From Streptomyces sp. R302 (GTDB lineage Bacteria > Actinomycetota > Actinomycetes > Streptomycetales > Streptomycetaceae), in the NCBI RefSeq assembly GCF_012927245.1, contig NZ_JABBGE010000003.1, positions 1 through 64,000 on the forward strand: a stretch of 64,000 nt of DNA, read 5' to 3'. Position 1 is the stretch's first letter. Each line of letters begins with the position of its first letter. The notes below the pieces were generated by a model. It saw only the letters and a list, made by a program, of their open reading frames with translations. It had not been told where the DNA came from and made no database searches. Positions 1 through 9,993 of the stretch are shown piece after piece. The position numbers and the translations under genes are program-made.

Positions 1-1396
<1,396 letters not shown>

Positions 1397-1469
1397 GTTG
1401 CTCGCGTCCACTGTGTTAGTTCTGAAGTAACGAACTCCCGATTGCTGGTTGAGTTCAACTTCATAGTGT

Positions 1470-1586
1470 TTCGGTGGTCATAGCGTTAGGGAAACGCCCG
1501 GTTACATTCCGAACCCGGAAGCTAAGCCTTTCAGCGCCGATGGTACTGCAGGGGGGACCCTGTGGGAGAGTAGGACGCCGCCGAAC
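1470..1586 (+). rRNA. rrf: 5S ribosomal RNA
   Basis: This is a complete 5S rRNA gene. It begins TCGGTGGTCATAGCG, carries the conserved internal segment CCGAACCCGGAAGCTAAGCC and ends GACGCCGCCGAACA, the usual Streptomyces form of about 117 nt. It lies about 70 bases after the 23S gene on the same strand and directly before the operon terminator. Confidence 0.96.
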
Positions 1587-1600
1587 AATCATTGTGGGGA

Positions 1601-1629
1601 AGCCCCGCACCTTATGGTGCGGGGCTTTT
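1601..1629 (+). terminator. rRNA operon intrinsic terminator
   Basis: A perfect 11-bp inverted repeat (AGCCCCGCACC, loop TTAT, GGTGCGGGGCT) is followed by TTTT. It sits 14 bases after the 5S gene and ends the rrn transcript. Confidence 0.9.
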
Positions 1630-1653
1630 CTGCGTTCACGGCTGTTCTGATGG

Positions 1654-2238
1654 TCATCGGTCCAGGAACGGCAGCAGTACCCGGTGCAGCGGCAGATAGG
1701 CCGGCTGGTCGCTCAGGCCGATCTGGTAGCCGCGCATTCCTGCCGCGGAGGCCGCGGTGACCTCGTCGGGGTTCTCGCCCTCGAACACCGCCCGGCAGCC
1801 GCCGGAATGCTCGATGCCCCGCTGGAACAGGGCCGGTGCCGGCTTGTACTCCTCGGTGCCGCGCGGGGTGAGGATCCGGTCGCCGAAGTACTCCCAGACG
1901 AACGGCTCCGCCTCCGACCAGCTCGCCGCGATGTACTCCTTCGTCGCCTCCGCCCGTTCGGCATCGGTCGTGCCCCAGCTCGGCGGCACGTTCGTGATGA
2001 GGCCCATCGGTACCCCGGTGTGGTGCAGCTGCCGCAGGTACCGCAGCGCCCCCGGCATGTACGTGAGGCGAGCCCGGTCGGAGGTGTCGACCAGGGTGTC
2101 GCCCAGGTCGAACCAGACCACCGAGCAGGCCGGAACCCCCTGGTCGGAGGCCGGCTCGGCCGCCGACGCCGGGCCGGCGGGCGAGAGCAGTGTCGTCGCG
2201 GTGAGGGCCACCGCGGCCAGGCGAGCGAGCAACTTCAT
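1654..2238 (-). CDS. Exported HAD-like hydrolase with unusual motif I
   Basis: The 194-residue product starts with a Sec-type signal peptide (charged MK, hydrophobic core, cleavage near ASA-AEP about residue 27). The rest reads as a haloacid dehalogenase-fold protein: motif I WFDLGDTLV, motif II LITN, and a lysine in EEYKPAPALF as motif III. Motif I normally reads DxD; here the second aspartate is replaced by Gly and the next residue is Asp, so ordinary phosphatase chemistry is uncertain. It follows the ABC/two-component operon on the same strand, 57 bases after the response regulator, but looks unrelated to it. The substrate cannot be inferred. Confidence 0.75.
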   Translation of the reverse strand: MKLLARLAAVALTATTLLSPAGPASAAEPASDQGVPACSVVWFDLGDTLVDTSDRARLTYMPGALRYLRQLHHTGVPMGLITNVPPSWGTTDAERAEATKEYIAASWSEAEPFVWEYFGDRILTPRGTEEYKPAPALFQRGIEHSGGCRAVFEGENPDEVTAASAAGMRGYQIGLSDQPAYLPLHRVLLPFLDR

Positions 2239-2295
2239 GAGAGATCCCCCGATTCCGTCGTGCCGACTTCCGGCAGGGGCACCATGATCGCGCCG

Positions 2296-2967
2296 TCACG
2301 CGGGCTTCACCAGACCGGTGTCGTAGGCGAGGATCACCGCCTGGACGCGGTCCCTCGTGCCCGTCTTCGCGAGGATGCGGCCCACGTGGGTCTTCACGGT
2401 GGACTCGGCCAGGTGGAGGCGTTCGGCGATCTCCGTGTTGGTCCAGCCCTGGGCGATGACGGTGAGGATCTCGCGTTCGCGTTCGGTGAGGGCGGACAGG
2501 CGGGGGTCGTCCTGTTCAGCCGCCACCGCGCCCGGGGACGGCGGCAGGTGGTGGATGTAGGTGTCCAGGAGGCGGCGGGTGAGGCTGGGGGCCACGACCG
2601 CGTCGCCGGCCGCCACCGCGCGGACGCCCGCGAGGAGTTCCTCCGGCTGGGCGTCCTTCACCAGGAAGCCGCTCGCGCCGGCGCGGAGGCCGTCGTACGC
2701 GTACTCGTCCAGGTCGAAGGTGGTGATGATGAGGACGCGGGTGCGGGCGCCCGTGGCGACGATCCGGCGGGTGGCCTCGATGCCGTCCAGGCCCGGCATG
2801 CGGATGTCCATCAGGACCACGTCCGGATGGTGGGCGGCGGCCTCGCGGACGGCCTCGGTGCCGTTCGCGGCCTCGCCGACGACCGTCATGTCGTCCTGGC
2901 TCTCCAGGAGCATGCGGAAGCCGAAGCGCTGCATCGGCTGGTCGTCGGCGATCAGAACCGTCGTCAC
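2296..2967 (-). CDS. NarL/LuxR-family response regulator
   Basis: The 223-residue product has an N-terminal receiver domain with acidic residues DD at 8-9, phospho-acceptor Asp54 (VVLMDIRMPG) and Lys104. A C-terminal LuxR-type helix-turn-helix follows at about residues 156-215 (LTEREREILTVIAQGWTNTE). It is the last gene of the operon ABC ATPase - permease - histidine kinase - regulator and starts 12 bases after the kinase stop with a GAGGAAGAG ribosome site. It is the expected partner of that kinase and probably controls the exporter genes upstream. The signal is unknown. Confidence 0.93.
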   Translation of the reverse strand: MTTVLIADDQPMQRFGFRMLLESQDDMTVVGEAANGTEAVREAAAHHPDVVLMDIRMPGLDGIEATRRIVATGARTRVLIITTFDLDEYAYDGLRAGASGFLVKDAQPEELLAGVRAVAAGDAVVAPSLTRRLLDTYIHHLPPSPGAVAAEQDDPRLSALTEREREILTVIAQGWTNTEIAERLHLAESTVKTHVGRILAKTGTRDRVQAVILAYDTGLVKPA

Positions 2968-2979
2968 GGGTGCTCTTCC

Positions 2980-4194
2980 TCAGGGGGGGATGGGGATGCG
3001 GAGCCGGACCTGCCAGCCGGCGCCGGCCGGCAGGGGGCCGGTGTCGAGTGTGCCGTCGTAGAGGGCCGCGCGCTCGCGCATTCCGGTGAGGCCCTGGCCC
3101 TGCCCGGGGGTGGCGGACGGGGTGCCCGTGTCGGTGACGGTCACCAGGAGGGCGTCCGGGGTGGTCCGGAGACGGACGGTGGCGTCGGCACCGGGGCCCG
3201 CGTGCTTGAGGGTGTTCGTCAGGGACTCCTGGACCACGCGGTAGACGGTGAGTTGGGCGCCCGGCGGGAGGGGCGGGAGGGGGTCGGGCAGGTCCGAGGT
3301 GACCGGCAGGCCCGCCTTGCGTACGCCCTCCAGGAGGGGGGCCAGGTCCTCCAGGGTCGGCTGGGGGGTGCGGACGGCGGACGGGGTCTCCTCGTCGGGG
3401 GCGGACAGGACGCCCAGGAGACGGCGGAGTTCGTCGAGGGCCTGGCGGCTCGTCGTGCCGATGGCGTCCAGGGCCTGGGCGGCCCGCTCGGGGCTCTTGG
3501 CCGCCGCGTACCGGCCGCCGTCCGCGAGGCCCGTGATGACCGAGAGGTTGTGGCCGATGATGTCGTGCATCTCGCGGGCGATCCTGGCCCGTTCGGCGGC
3601 GGCCGCGAGGCGTACCTCCTGGTCGCGCTCGATCTCCAGGCGGCGGGCCCGGTCGACGAGGCTCGCGGTGTGGTCGCGGCGGGAGCGGACCGTGATGCCC
3701 ATGAGGGCCACGATCAGGTACGCCCACATCGCCGGGACGACGTGCAGGTCCCACTCGTCGCCGTCGAAGCGCAGCGCGCCCGTCAGGAGCGGTGCCGCGA
3801 GCAGCGGGAACGCCCACAGGAGGCGGCGCGGCGGGCGGGTCAGGGCGATGTGGAAGAGCGGGAGGGACTGGAGGAACGCGGCCTGGAGGAAGGCGCCGGA
3901 CGCCTCGCTGACGAACGCCGCCGCCGTCATCGCCGCCAGGACCGTCGTCGGCCTGCGGCGGCGGGCGTACAGGGGGAGGGCGAGGGCCAGGCTGAGGGCG
4001 ACGATCAGGCCGGAGGGGAGCGAGGGGTCCCGGGCCACGTTCCGCCAGCCGCCCGCCGCGTCCACCAGGGCGGCGATCGTCCAGCCGAGCGTCACCGCCG
4101 CGTCCCAGAGCCAGGGGCGGGCCGCGTCCACCGCCCGGACGCGGGTGATGAGTTGCCGCGTCCACCGGCTGGGCGCCGTCGTCTCCGTCGTCAC
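2980..4194 (-). CDS. DesK-type sensor histidine kinase
   Basis: The 404-residue membrane kinase has four to six hydrophobic N-terminal segments (about residues 25-165) and no sizeable extracellular loop. The HisKA_3 phospho-acceptor motif REMHDIIGHNLSVI lies near residue 212, and a C-terminal HATPase_c region contains ESLTNTLKHA. This is the DesK/NarX-like class that pairs with LuxR-type regulators, as here. The start is GTG, 19 bases after the ABC permease stop. The absence of a sensory loop suggests sensing within the membrane or through the neighbouring ABC transporter; that is inference. Confidence 0.92.
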   Translation of the reverse strand: MTTETTAPSRWTRQLITRVRAVDAARPWLWDAAVTLGWTIAALVDAAGGWRNVARDPSLPSGLIVALSLALALPLYARRRRPTTVLAAMTAAAFVSEASGAFLQAAFLQSLPLFHIALTRPPRRLLWAFPLLAAPLLTGALRFDGDEWDLHVVPAMWAYLIVALMGITVRSRRDHTASLVDRARRLEIERDQEVRLAAAAERARIAREMHDIIGHNLSVITGLADGGRYAAAKSPERAAQALDAIGTTSRQALDELRRLLGVLSAPDEETPSAVRTPQPTLEDLAPLLEGVRKAGLPVTSDLPDPLPPLPPGAQLTVYRVVQESLTNTLKHAGPGADATVRLRTTPDALLVTVTDTGTPSATPGQGQGLTGMRERAALYDGTLDTGPLPAGAGWQVRLRIPIPP

Positions 4195-4213
4195 CTCGCC
4201 ATCATCCCCGGCG

Positions 4214-4996
4214 TCATCCCCGCACGTCCCGGCGGCGGAGCAGCAGCGCGGGGATCGCGAGCGCCGCCGCGGCCCACAGGGCGAGGGCGAGGAGGGCGGC
4301 CCCGGCCGAGGGGGCGTCGGGGAGCGGGGTCGCGGAGCCGAGGACGCCGGCGGCCTGGGTGGGGAAGTAGCGCAGGGCGGTGTCGACGGCGTCGTACGGG
4401 AGCATCCCGATGACCTCGGGGAGGACGAGGACGCCGCCGATGAACGCGCCGAGCGCGCCGGGTACGGAGCGGAGCGCGGCGCCCAGGCCGAGGGCGAGGA
4501 GCGACAGCAGGGCGAGGCCGGCCGCGTTGCCGGCGAGGGCCCCGAGGACGCCGTCGTCGCCCAGCGCCGCGGCCTGGTCGGTGTCGCCGAGGAAGACCTG
4601 GGCGGCGAGGAAGGTGGCCAGGTTGGTCAGGAAGGAGAGAGTGAACACCGTGGCGGCGAGGACGGCGGCCTTCGCCCACAGGACGGGGAGGCGGCCGGGG
4701 ACGGCGGTGAAGGTGGCGCGGGCCAGGCCCGTGGAGCACTCGCCGGCGGTGACCAGGATGCCGAGGACGGCGAGGCAGACGCCGCCGAGCTGCGAGCCGA
4801 AGAGGGTGAGGACCACGGTGTCGACGTCCGAGTCGCCGCCGTCGGAGGTGTAGGTGGTGCCCATCAGGACGCCGACGCCGAGGACGAGGGCGACGGCCGT
4901 GGCGAGCGCGATCCAGGTCGAGCGGAGCGTCCACAGCTTGTGCCACTCGGAGCGGAGCACGCGGGTCGGGGTGACGTCGTAGGAGAGCGTGGTCAT
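4214..4996 (-). CDS. ABC-2 type transporter permease
   Basis: The 260-residue protein has about six predicted transmembrane segments and begins with a short cytoplasmic stretch (VLRSEWHKLWTLRSTW), typical of ABC-2 permeases of bacitracin-export type. Its start overlaps the stop of the ATP-binding gene by 4 bases, so the two are translationally coupled. It is followed by the histidine kinase. The arrangement resembles BceAB-like or export modules that carry their own two-component system. The transported compound is unknown. Confidence 0.87.
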   Translation of the reverse strand: MTTLSYDVTPTRVLRSEWHKLWTLRSTWIALATAVALVLGVGVLMGTTYTSDGGDSDVDTVVLTLFGSQLGGVCLAVLGILVTAGECSTGLARATFTAVPGRLPVLWAKAAVLAATVFTLSFLTNLATFLAAQVFLGDTDQAAALGDDGVLGALAGNAAGLALLSLLALGLGAALRSVPGALGAFIGGVLVLPEVIGMLPYDAVDTALRYFPTQAAGVLGSATPLPDAPSAGAALLALALWAAAALAIPALLLRRRDVRG

Positions 4997-5898
4997 GCGG
5001 GGGCTCCCTGGTACTCGACGGAGTCGTGGGTGAGGTCCATGAACGCCTGCTCCAGGGAGGCGGTCTCCGGGGTGAGGGCGTGGAGTTCGACGGCGTGGGC
5101 GGCGGCGATCCGGCCGATCGCGGGTGCGTCCAGGCCGGTGACCCGGAGGGTGCCGGGGCCCTCGTCGGTGGTGCGGGCGGTGGCCGGGAGGAGGGCGCGG
5201 AGGCGGTCGGCGTCGGGGGAGACGACGAGGACGGAGGCCGCGCCCGCGTCGCGTACGAGCTCGGCGACGGTGGTGTCGGCGAGGAGCCGGCCCTTGCCGA
5301 TGACGACGAGACGGTCGGCGGTCAGGGCCATCTCGCTCATCAGGTGCGAGGAGACGAGGACCGTGCGGCCTTCGGCGGCGAGGTCCCTGAGGAGGGTGCG
5401 GATCCAGCGGACGCCCTCCGGGTCGAGGCCGTTGACGGGTTCGTCGAGGACGACGGCGGCCGGGTCGCCGAGGAGGGCGGCGGCGATGCCGAGGCGCTGG
5501 CCCATGCCGAGCGAGAAGCCCTTCACGCGGCGGCCGGCGACCTCCGCGAGGCCGGTGGCGCCGAGGACCTGCTCGACGCGGGAGCGCGGGATGCCGTGGG
5601 TGTGGGCGAGGGCCATGAGGTGGTGGAAGGCGGTGCGGCCGGGGTGGAAGGAGCGGGCGTCGAGGAGGGCGCCGACCCGGGTGAGCGGCGCCGGGTGGCC
5701 GGCGTACGCGCGGCCGTCGACGGTTGCGGTGCCGTGGGTCGGGGCGTCGAGGCCGAGGATCATGCGCAGGGTGGTGGACTTCCCGGCGCCGTTGGGGCCG
5801 AGGAAGCCGGTGACGGTGCCGGGGCGGACGGTGAACGAGAGGTCCCGGACGACGGTGCGGTCGCCGTACCGCTTGGTGAGTCGCTCTGCTCGGATCAT
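4993..5898 (-). CDS. ABC transporter ATP-binding protein
   Basis: The 301-residue ATPase has Walker A GPNGAGKST (residues 34-42), a signature-like segment FSLGMGQRLGIA and Walker B AVVLDEPVNGLDPEG. An ATG at 5898 is chosen rather than an upstream frame extension because MIRAERLTKRYG begins the normal ABC fold. A -10-like TAGCGT at 5906-5911 lies 7 nt ahead of it with no Shine-Dalgarno sequence, which suggests a leaderless mRNA. It heads the four-gene exporter/two-component operon and is divergent from the acetyltransferase at 6045. Confidence 0.9.
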   Translation of the reverse strand: MIRAERLTKRYGDRTVVRDLSFTVRPGTVTGFLGPNGAGKSTTLRMILGLDAPTHGTATVDGRAYAGHPAPLTRVGALLDARSFHPGRTAFHHLMALAHTHGIPRSRVEQVLGATGLAEVAGRRVKGFSLGMGQRLGIAAALLGDPAAVVLDEPVNGLDPEGVRWIRTLLRDLAAEGRTVLVSSHLMSEMALTADRLVVIGKGRLLADTTVAELVRDAGAASVLVVSPDADRLRALLPATARTTDEGPGTLRVTGLDAPAIGRIAAAHAVELHALTPETASLEQAFMDLTHDSVEYQGAPA

Positions 5899-6044
5899 GG
5901 CTTCGACGCTACGGAGCGGGCGGGGCGCGGGCGTCCGACCGTGGTCGGCAGCGGGCCGGGCGGTGTCGTACCGGGGTACCACTCCGCGACCCTGAGCTGC
6001 GAATCTCCCTTGTCGGCGGGGGTGGCGGCGGGTCAGGATGCGGC

Positions 6045-6632
6045 ATGAACGTCACGATCCGTACCGTCCTGGCCGACGAGTGGGAGAAGGCGCGCGAGCT
6101 GCGGCTCGCCGCCCTCCTCGACCCCGTCGCGCACCTCGCCTTCCTGGAGACCCACGAGGACGCGGCCGCGCGTCCGGACGACTTCTGGAAGGAGCGGACG
6201 GCGCACGCCTCGACGACCGGAGAGGGCCGGGTGCGGCAGTTCGTCGCCGAGGCGCCCGACGGGCACTGGCTGGGTACGGTGACGGTGCTCGTCGAACGAG
6301 CCGCCGACGACGCCGAGGTGCGGTTCGGCGATCCGGCGAAGGTCGACCAGACGCACCTGGTCGGCGTCTACGTGCGGCCCGAGGCGCGCGGCGGCGGCGT
6401 GATCGACGCGCTGTTCCGGGCGGCCGTGGAGTGGTCGTGGACCGTGGCGGGGATCGAGCGCGTCCGTCTGTACGTGCACGAGGAGAACGCCCGCGCCGCC
6501 GCCTTCTACCGCCGCTTCGGCTTCGTCCCGTCCGGCGAGCGGGTCCCGGTGCCGGGCGGCACGGGCGCGTACGAGGACGAGTACGAGCTGCTGCCGCCGG
6601 GGGCGGCCCGGCACGGCGGGCAGCCGAGTTAG
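6045..6632 (+). CDS. GNAT-family N-acetyltransferase
   Basis: The 195-residue product shows the acetyl-CoA binding motif A (VYVRPEARGGGVIDALF) and the following motif B region (NARAAAFYRRFGF), as in GNAT enzymes acting on small molecules or protein N-termini. The start is ATG with CAGGAT at 6034-6039 only 5 nt upstream and no ribosome site, so the transcript is probably leaderless. It diverges from the ABC operon. A partial, decayed copy of its C-terminal half lies about 320 bases downstream. The substrate is unknown. Confidence 0.88.
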   Translation: MNVTIRTVLADEWEKARELRLAALLDPVAHLAFLETHEDAAARPDDFWKERTAHASTTGEGRVRQFVAEAPDGHWLGTVTVLVERAADDAEVRFGDPAKVDQTHLVGVYVRPEARGGGVIDALFRAAVEWSWTVAGIERVRLYVHEENARAAAFYRRFGFVPSGERVPVPGGTGAYEDEYELLPPGAARHGGQPS

Positions 6633-6951
6633 CTGGATCGTGTGATGGTCCGGTCGCAGGCTTGAGGCGCCTTGGGCTGGTCGGGCTAACGTGGCTGTGC
6701 GACCTGGGACACCGGGAGCGGAGCCAGCGTGCGGAGCCCCCTTTCCTCCGGAGCGAAGGTCTGGGGCCTCTCCGTCGCCCTCTGTCCGTCCCCACTTGGC
6801 CAGGTCGTGAGGGAACTGGCCTCCTTGGACCGGACCACGCACGCGATGCGTGTCGCCGCCCAGGGGTTGAGTACGCCGGGGACCAGTGCGCCCAAGACCG
6901 TTCGGGGCGTGCGGCTGAACAGGACCCGTTCCGGCTCAGTCACCAGGAACG
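6633..6951 (+). other. Intergenic stretch with no supported gene
   Basis: This stretch of about 320 bases separates the acetyltransferase from its decayed copy. Codon-position GC bias is weak in every frame. Short open frames on both strands match nothing I recognise. It may be the eroded 5' part of the duplicate gene, but no acetyltransferase signature is visible here. Confidence 0.5.
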
Positions 6952-7137
6952 GTGTACGTCCGTCCCGAGGCGCGCGGGAGCGGCCTGGTGAACGCGCTGT
7001 TCACCACCGTGCACGAGGAGAACGTCCGGGCGGCGGCCGCGTACCGGCGCCTCGGGTTCGTGGCGACCGGGGGCCGGGCGGACACGGTCGGCTCGGGCGA
7101 GCTCCATGACCTGGAGTACGTGCTGCAGCGGCCGTAG
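6952..7137 (+). pseudogene. Acetyltransferase remnant with internal deletion
   Basis: The frame encodes about 61 residues closely related to the C-terminal half of the acetyltransferase at 6045-6632: YVRPEARGSGLVNALF matches YVRPEARGGGVIDALF, and VHEENVRAAAAYRRLGF matches VHEENARAAAFYRRFGF. The N-terminal half is missing. The segment joining these two blocks in the intact gene (about 17 residues) is deleted in frame. It is best read as a relic of a tandem duplication. A GTG at 6952 could still start translation, but the acetyl-CoA fold would be incomplete. Confidence 0.75.
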
Positions 7138-7140
7138 CGC

Positions 7141-8574
7141 TCAGTGGAGCGAGTGCTGGGGCCAGCGGGTGCGGGACTGCTCCGGGGAGCGCATCAGGGC
7201 CAGGGTGGGGAGGCCCTGGCGGGGGCCGTCCGCGAGGAGGGACGGGAGCTCCGGGAGGGGGGCGACGGCGGCGATGTCGTCGAGGACCAGGGTGAGTGGT
7301 GGGTCGAGCCGACCGTCGGATGACCGTGCGGCCATGCGGCGGCCGTGCTCGACCACGTGCGACGCGAGCGCGGTGAGGAGGGGCATCGCGCCCGGGCGGG
7401 TGCGCGGGTCCTCGATCGCTTCGCCCACCACGTAGAGGGTGCCCCCTTCGGCGAGGAAAGATGCCAGGGCCAGCGAATCCGTTCGATTCGGGGTGCAGGC
7501 CTCGCGGATGTGGACCGAGGAGAAGGCGGAGAAGGCACGGGCCGTCAGTTCCTGGGCCAGGCGCCGGGTGTCGGGGTGGGCGGTGAGGGCGGCTTCGAGG
7601 AGGCCGGCGAGGCCGGAGGCGGCCTTGGGGTGGCCGCGGAGGATGCGTACGGGCTCGTGGGCGTCGGTGCCCTGGGCCCAGCGGTGGACCTGGCGGAAGG
7701 GGCGGCCGTCGACGGCGGCGGCGTGGAGCCAGCAGCGCAGGAGGGTTTCGGCGGTGGTGGCGGTGGCCGCGTCGAGCCGGGCGTGCGGGCGGACCGGGGC
7801 GAGGAGGGCGGCGGCGCGGGCCTGGGCGGTGTCCGGGTCCGCGCAGCCCTCGGCGGGGGACCAGTGGAGGCGGGCCGGGGTGTCGCAGAGGTGGCCGGGG
7901 TCGTAGACGAGGACCGGGCCGAGCTTGCCGCGGACGTCCTTGGTGGCGGACCAGACGGCGGGGTCGGAGGTGACGACGAGGACCGGGCCCTCGGCGTCGT
8001 GGATCGCCTGGACGGCCAGGGGGCGGCGGGTGTCGGGCGGGCCGTAGACCGTGCCGGTGGCGGGGGGTTCCGGAGAGGGCGGGGTCGGTGACGGGTCTTC
8101 GGGGGCGGTCTTCTGTATCGGTACGGGGGCGGGTTCGGGGGTGGGGGCGGGGTCCTGTGCGGGGGTCGGGGCCGGGTCGCGTACCGGGGCGGGGGTGCCG
8201 GCGTACGTGCCCGCCTTGCGTTGCGCGCGGACGGCGCGCCAGCGGGCGTAGGTGCCGAGGAGGAAGACGGCGAGGACGGCGAGGACCATCGCCTGGCCGA
8301 TGACCAGGCCCCAGAAGAGGCCGTAGCCGGAGAGCTGGCCGGGCGGGGTGTCCGGCCAGGCGGCCGGGAGGTCGGTGGGGGCGGTCGCCAGGGCGCGGAG
8401 GGCCGGCGGGGTGCGGGTGAGCCGCACCCCGTCGGGCCAGGCGCCGTGCGCGAGGAGGCCGGCGAGGCCGGTCGCGGACCAGACGAGCAGGGAGAGGCCG
8501 AGGATCAGGGCGAAGAGCCCGATCAGGAAGCCGTCGGAGACGCCGCCGCCCTGCTTCTGCCGTGCCTCCGTCAC
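7141..8574 (-). CDS. cmdA: CmdA-like: coupling-protein (TraD/VirD4) relative lacking Walker A
   Basis: The 477-residue membrane protein has two N-terminal transmembrane segments (about 15-40 and 88-110), a Pro-rich linker (about 125-180) and then a region resembling VirD4/TraD coupling ATPases: VLVVTSDPAVWSATKDVRGK, and a Walker-B-like LTLVLDDIAAVAPLPELPSL followed by QGLPTLALMRSPEQ. The expected Walker A loop ahead of VLVVTSDP is absent, and the protein stops soon after the Walker B block. It may therefore not hydrolyse ATP. The GTG start follows the cmdB stop by one base. It is the last gene of the six-gene operon. The symbol follows S. coelicolor SCO4126 by recalled order. Confidence 0.8.
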   Translation of the reverse strand: MTEARQKQGGGVSDGFLIGLFALILGLSLLVWSATGLAGLLAHGAWPDGVRLTRTPPALRALATAPTDLPAAWPDTPPGQLSGYGLFWGLVIGQAMVLAVLAVFLLGTYARWRAVRAQRKAGTYAGTPAPVRDPAPTPAQDPAPTPEPAPVPIQKTAPEDPSPTPPSPEPPATGTVYGPPDTRRPLAVQAIHDAEGPVLVVTSDPAVWSATKDVRGKLGPVLVYDPGHLCDTPARLHWSPAEGCADPDTAQARAAALLAPVRPHARLDAATATTAETLLRCWLHAAAVDGRPFRQVHRWAQGTDAHEPVRILRGHPKAASGLAGLLEAALTAHPDTRRLAQELTARAFSAFSSVHIREACTPNRTDSLALASFLAEGGTLYVVGEAIEDPRTRPGAMPLLTALASHVVEHGRRMAARSSDGRLDPPLTLVLDDIAAVAPLPELPSLLADGPRQGLPTLALMRSPEQSRTRWPQHSLH

Positions 8575-8575
8575 G

Positions 8576-9973
8576 TCACGCCACCGTCGACTGGGAGCTG
8601 TCGTCCAGCTGGCGTTCCATCATCAGCGCGCGCTGCTCGGTCTCCCACTCCAGGTCGGGGTCGGCGGGGCCGGAGGCCTCGGTCATGGCGCGGTCGGTGT
8701 AGACGAGCGGGCGTTCCCGTTCGGTGATGAGGTGTTTGACCACCTGCACGTTGCCGTTGACGTCCCAGACGGCGATGCCGGGGGTGAGGGTCGGGATGAT
8801 CTCGACGGCCCAGCGGGGCAGGCCGAGGACCGCGCCGGTATGGCGGGCCTCGTCGGCCTTCTGGGCGTAGACGGTCCGGGTGGAGGCCATCTTGAGGATC
8901 GCCGCGGCCTCCTTGGCGGCGGCGCCGTCGACGACGTCGGAGAGGTGGTGGACGACCGCGACGAAGGAGAGGCCGAGGCGGCGGCCGAACTTGAGCAGGC
9001 GCTGGAACAGCTGGGCCACGAAGGGGCTGTTGATGATGTGCCAGGCCTCCTCGACGAGGAAGATGCGCTTCTTCCGGTCGGGGCGGATCCAGGTGTGTTC
9101 CAGCCACACGCCGACGATCGCCATGAGGATGGGCATGGCGATGGAGTTGCGGTCGATGTGGGAGAGGTCGAAGACGATCAGGGGCGCGTCGAGGTCGATG
9201 CCGACCGTGGTCGGGCCGTCGAACATGCCGCGCAGGTCGCCGTCGACGAGCCGGTCGAGGACGAGGGCCACGTCGAGGCCCCAGGCCCGTACGTCGTCTA
9301 TGTCGACGTTCATCGCCTCCGCCGACTCGGCCTCGGGGTGGCGCAGGCGCTCGACGATGTCGGTGAGGATCGGCTGGCGTTCGGTGATGTGCTCGTTGAC
9401 GTGGGCGTGGGCGACCTTGAGCGCGAAGCCGGAGCGCTCGTCGAGGCCGTGGCCCATCGCCACCTCGATGATGGTGCGCAGCAGGGCGAGCTGGCCGGTG
9501 GTGGTGATGGCGGGGTCGAGCGGGTTGAGGCGGATCCCGGAGTCGTTCGCGACCATGGGGTCCAGGCGGATGGGGGTTATCCCCAGCTCCTGGGCGATGA
9601 GGTTCCACTCGCCGACGCCGTCCTCGCCCTGGGCGTCGAGGACGACGACCTGCCGGTCGCGGAAGCGGAGCTGGCGGAGCACGTACGTCTTCTCCAGGGC
9701 GGACTTGCCGTTGCCGGATTCGCCGAGGACGAGCCAGTGGGGGGCGGGGAGCTGCTGTCCGTACAGCTGGAAGGGGTCGTAGACGTAGCCCTTGCCGCTG
9801 TAGACCTCGCGGCCGATGATCACGCCGGAGTCGCCGAGGCCGGGGGCGGCCGTCGGCAGGTAGACGGCCTGGGCCTGACCGGTGGAGGTGCGCACGGGCA
9901 GGCGGGTGGTCTCCACCTTCCCGAGGACGAAGGAGGTGAAGGCTTCGGTGAGGACGGACAGCGGATCTCGCAT
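8576..9973 (-). CDS. cmdB: CmdB-like: VirB4/TraC-type ATPase
   Basis: The 465-residue cytoplasmic ATPase has Walker A GESGNGKSALE and a Walker-B-like IFLVEEAWHII, where VirB4/TraC proteins carry DEAW. It also has segments typical of the VirB4 C-terminal motor (QVVVLDAQGEDGVGEW; SFVAVVHHLSDVV). The length matches only the motor half of VirB4; the N-terminal half appears to be the preceding gene. The start is ATG at 9973, 20 bases after the cmdC stop. It probably powers assembly or export by the Cmd membrane complex. In S. coelicolor, as I recall, cmd mutants are affected in sporulation, chromosome segregation and antibiotic production. Confidence 0.85.
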   Translation of the reverse strand: MRDPLSVLTEAFTSFVLGKVETTRLPVRTSTGQAQAVYLPTAAPGLGDSGVIIGREVYSGKGYVYDPFQLYGQQLPAPHWLVLGESGNGKSALEKTYVLRQLRFRDRQVVVLDAQGEDGVGEWNLIAQELGITPIRLDPMVANDSGIRLNPLDPAITTTGQLALLRTIIEVAMGHGLDERSGFALKVAHAHVNEHITERQPILTDIVERLRHPEAESAEAMNVDIDDVRAWGLDVALVLDRLVDGDLRGMFDGPTTVGIDLDAPLIVFDLSHIDRNSIAMPILMAIVGVWLEHTWIRPDRKKRIFLVEEAWHIINSPFVAQLFQRLLKFGRRLGLSFVAVVHHLSDVVDGAAAKEAAAILKMASTRTVYAQKADEARHTGAVLGLPRWAVEIIPTLTPGIAVWDVNGNVQVVKHLITERERPLVYTDRAMTEASGPADPDLEWETEQRALMMERQLDDSSQSTVA

Positions 9974-9993
9974 CGGTCGGTGCCCCTTCGGCC

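Noticed and set aside
1684-4413. A 909-codon plus-strand frame opposite the HAD, response regulator, kinase and permease genes
   Set aside because: It is the reverse shadow of GC-rich minus-strand genes; composition is Arg/Gly/Ala-rich without domains.
6686-6943. An 85-codon minus-strand frame in the gap after the acetyltransferase
   Set aside because: No ribosome site, no family likeness and weak codon bias.
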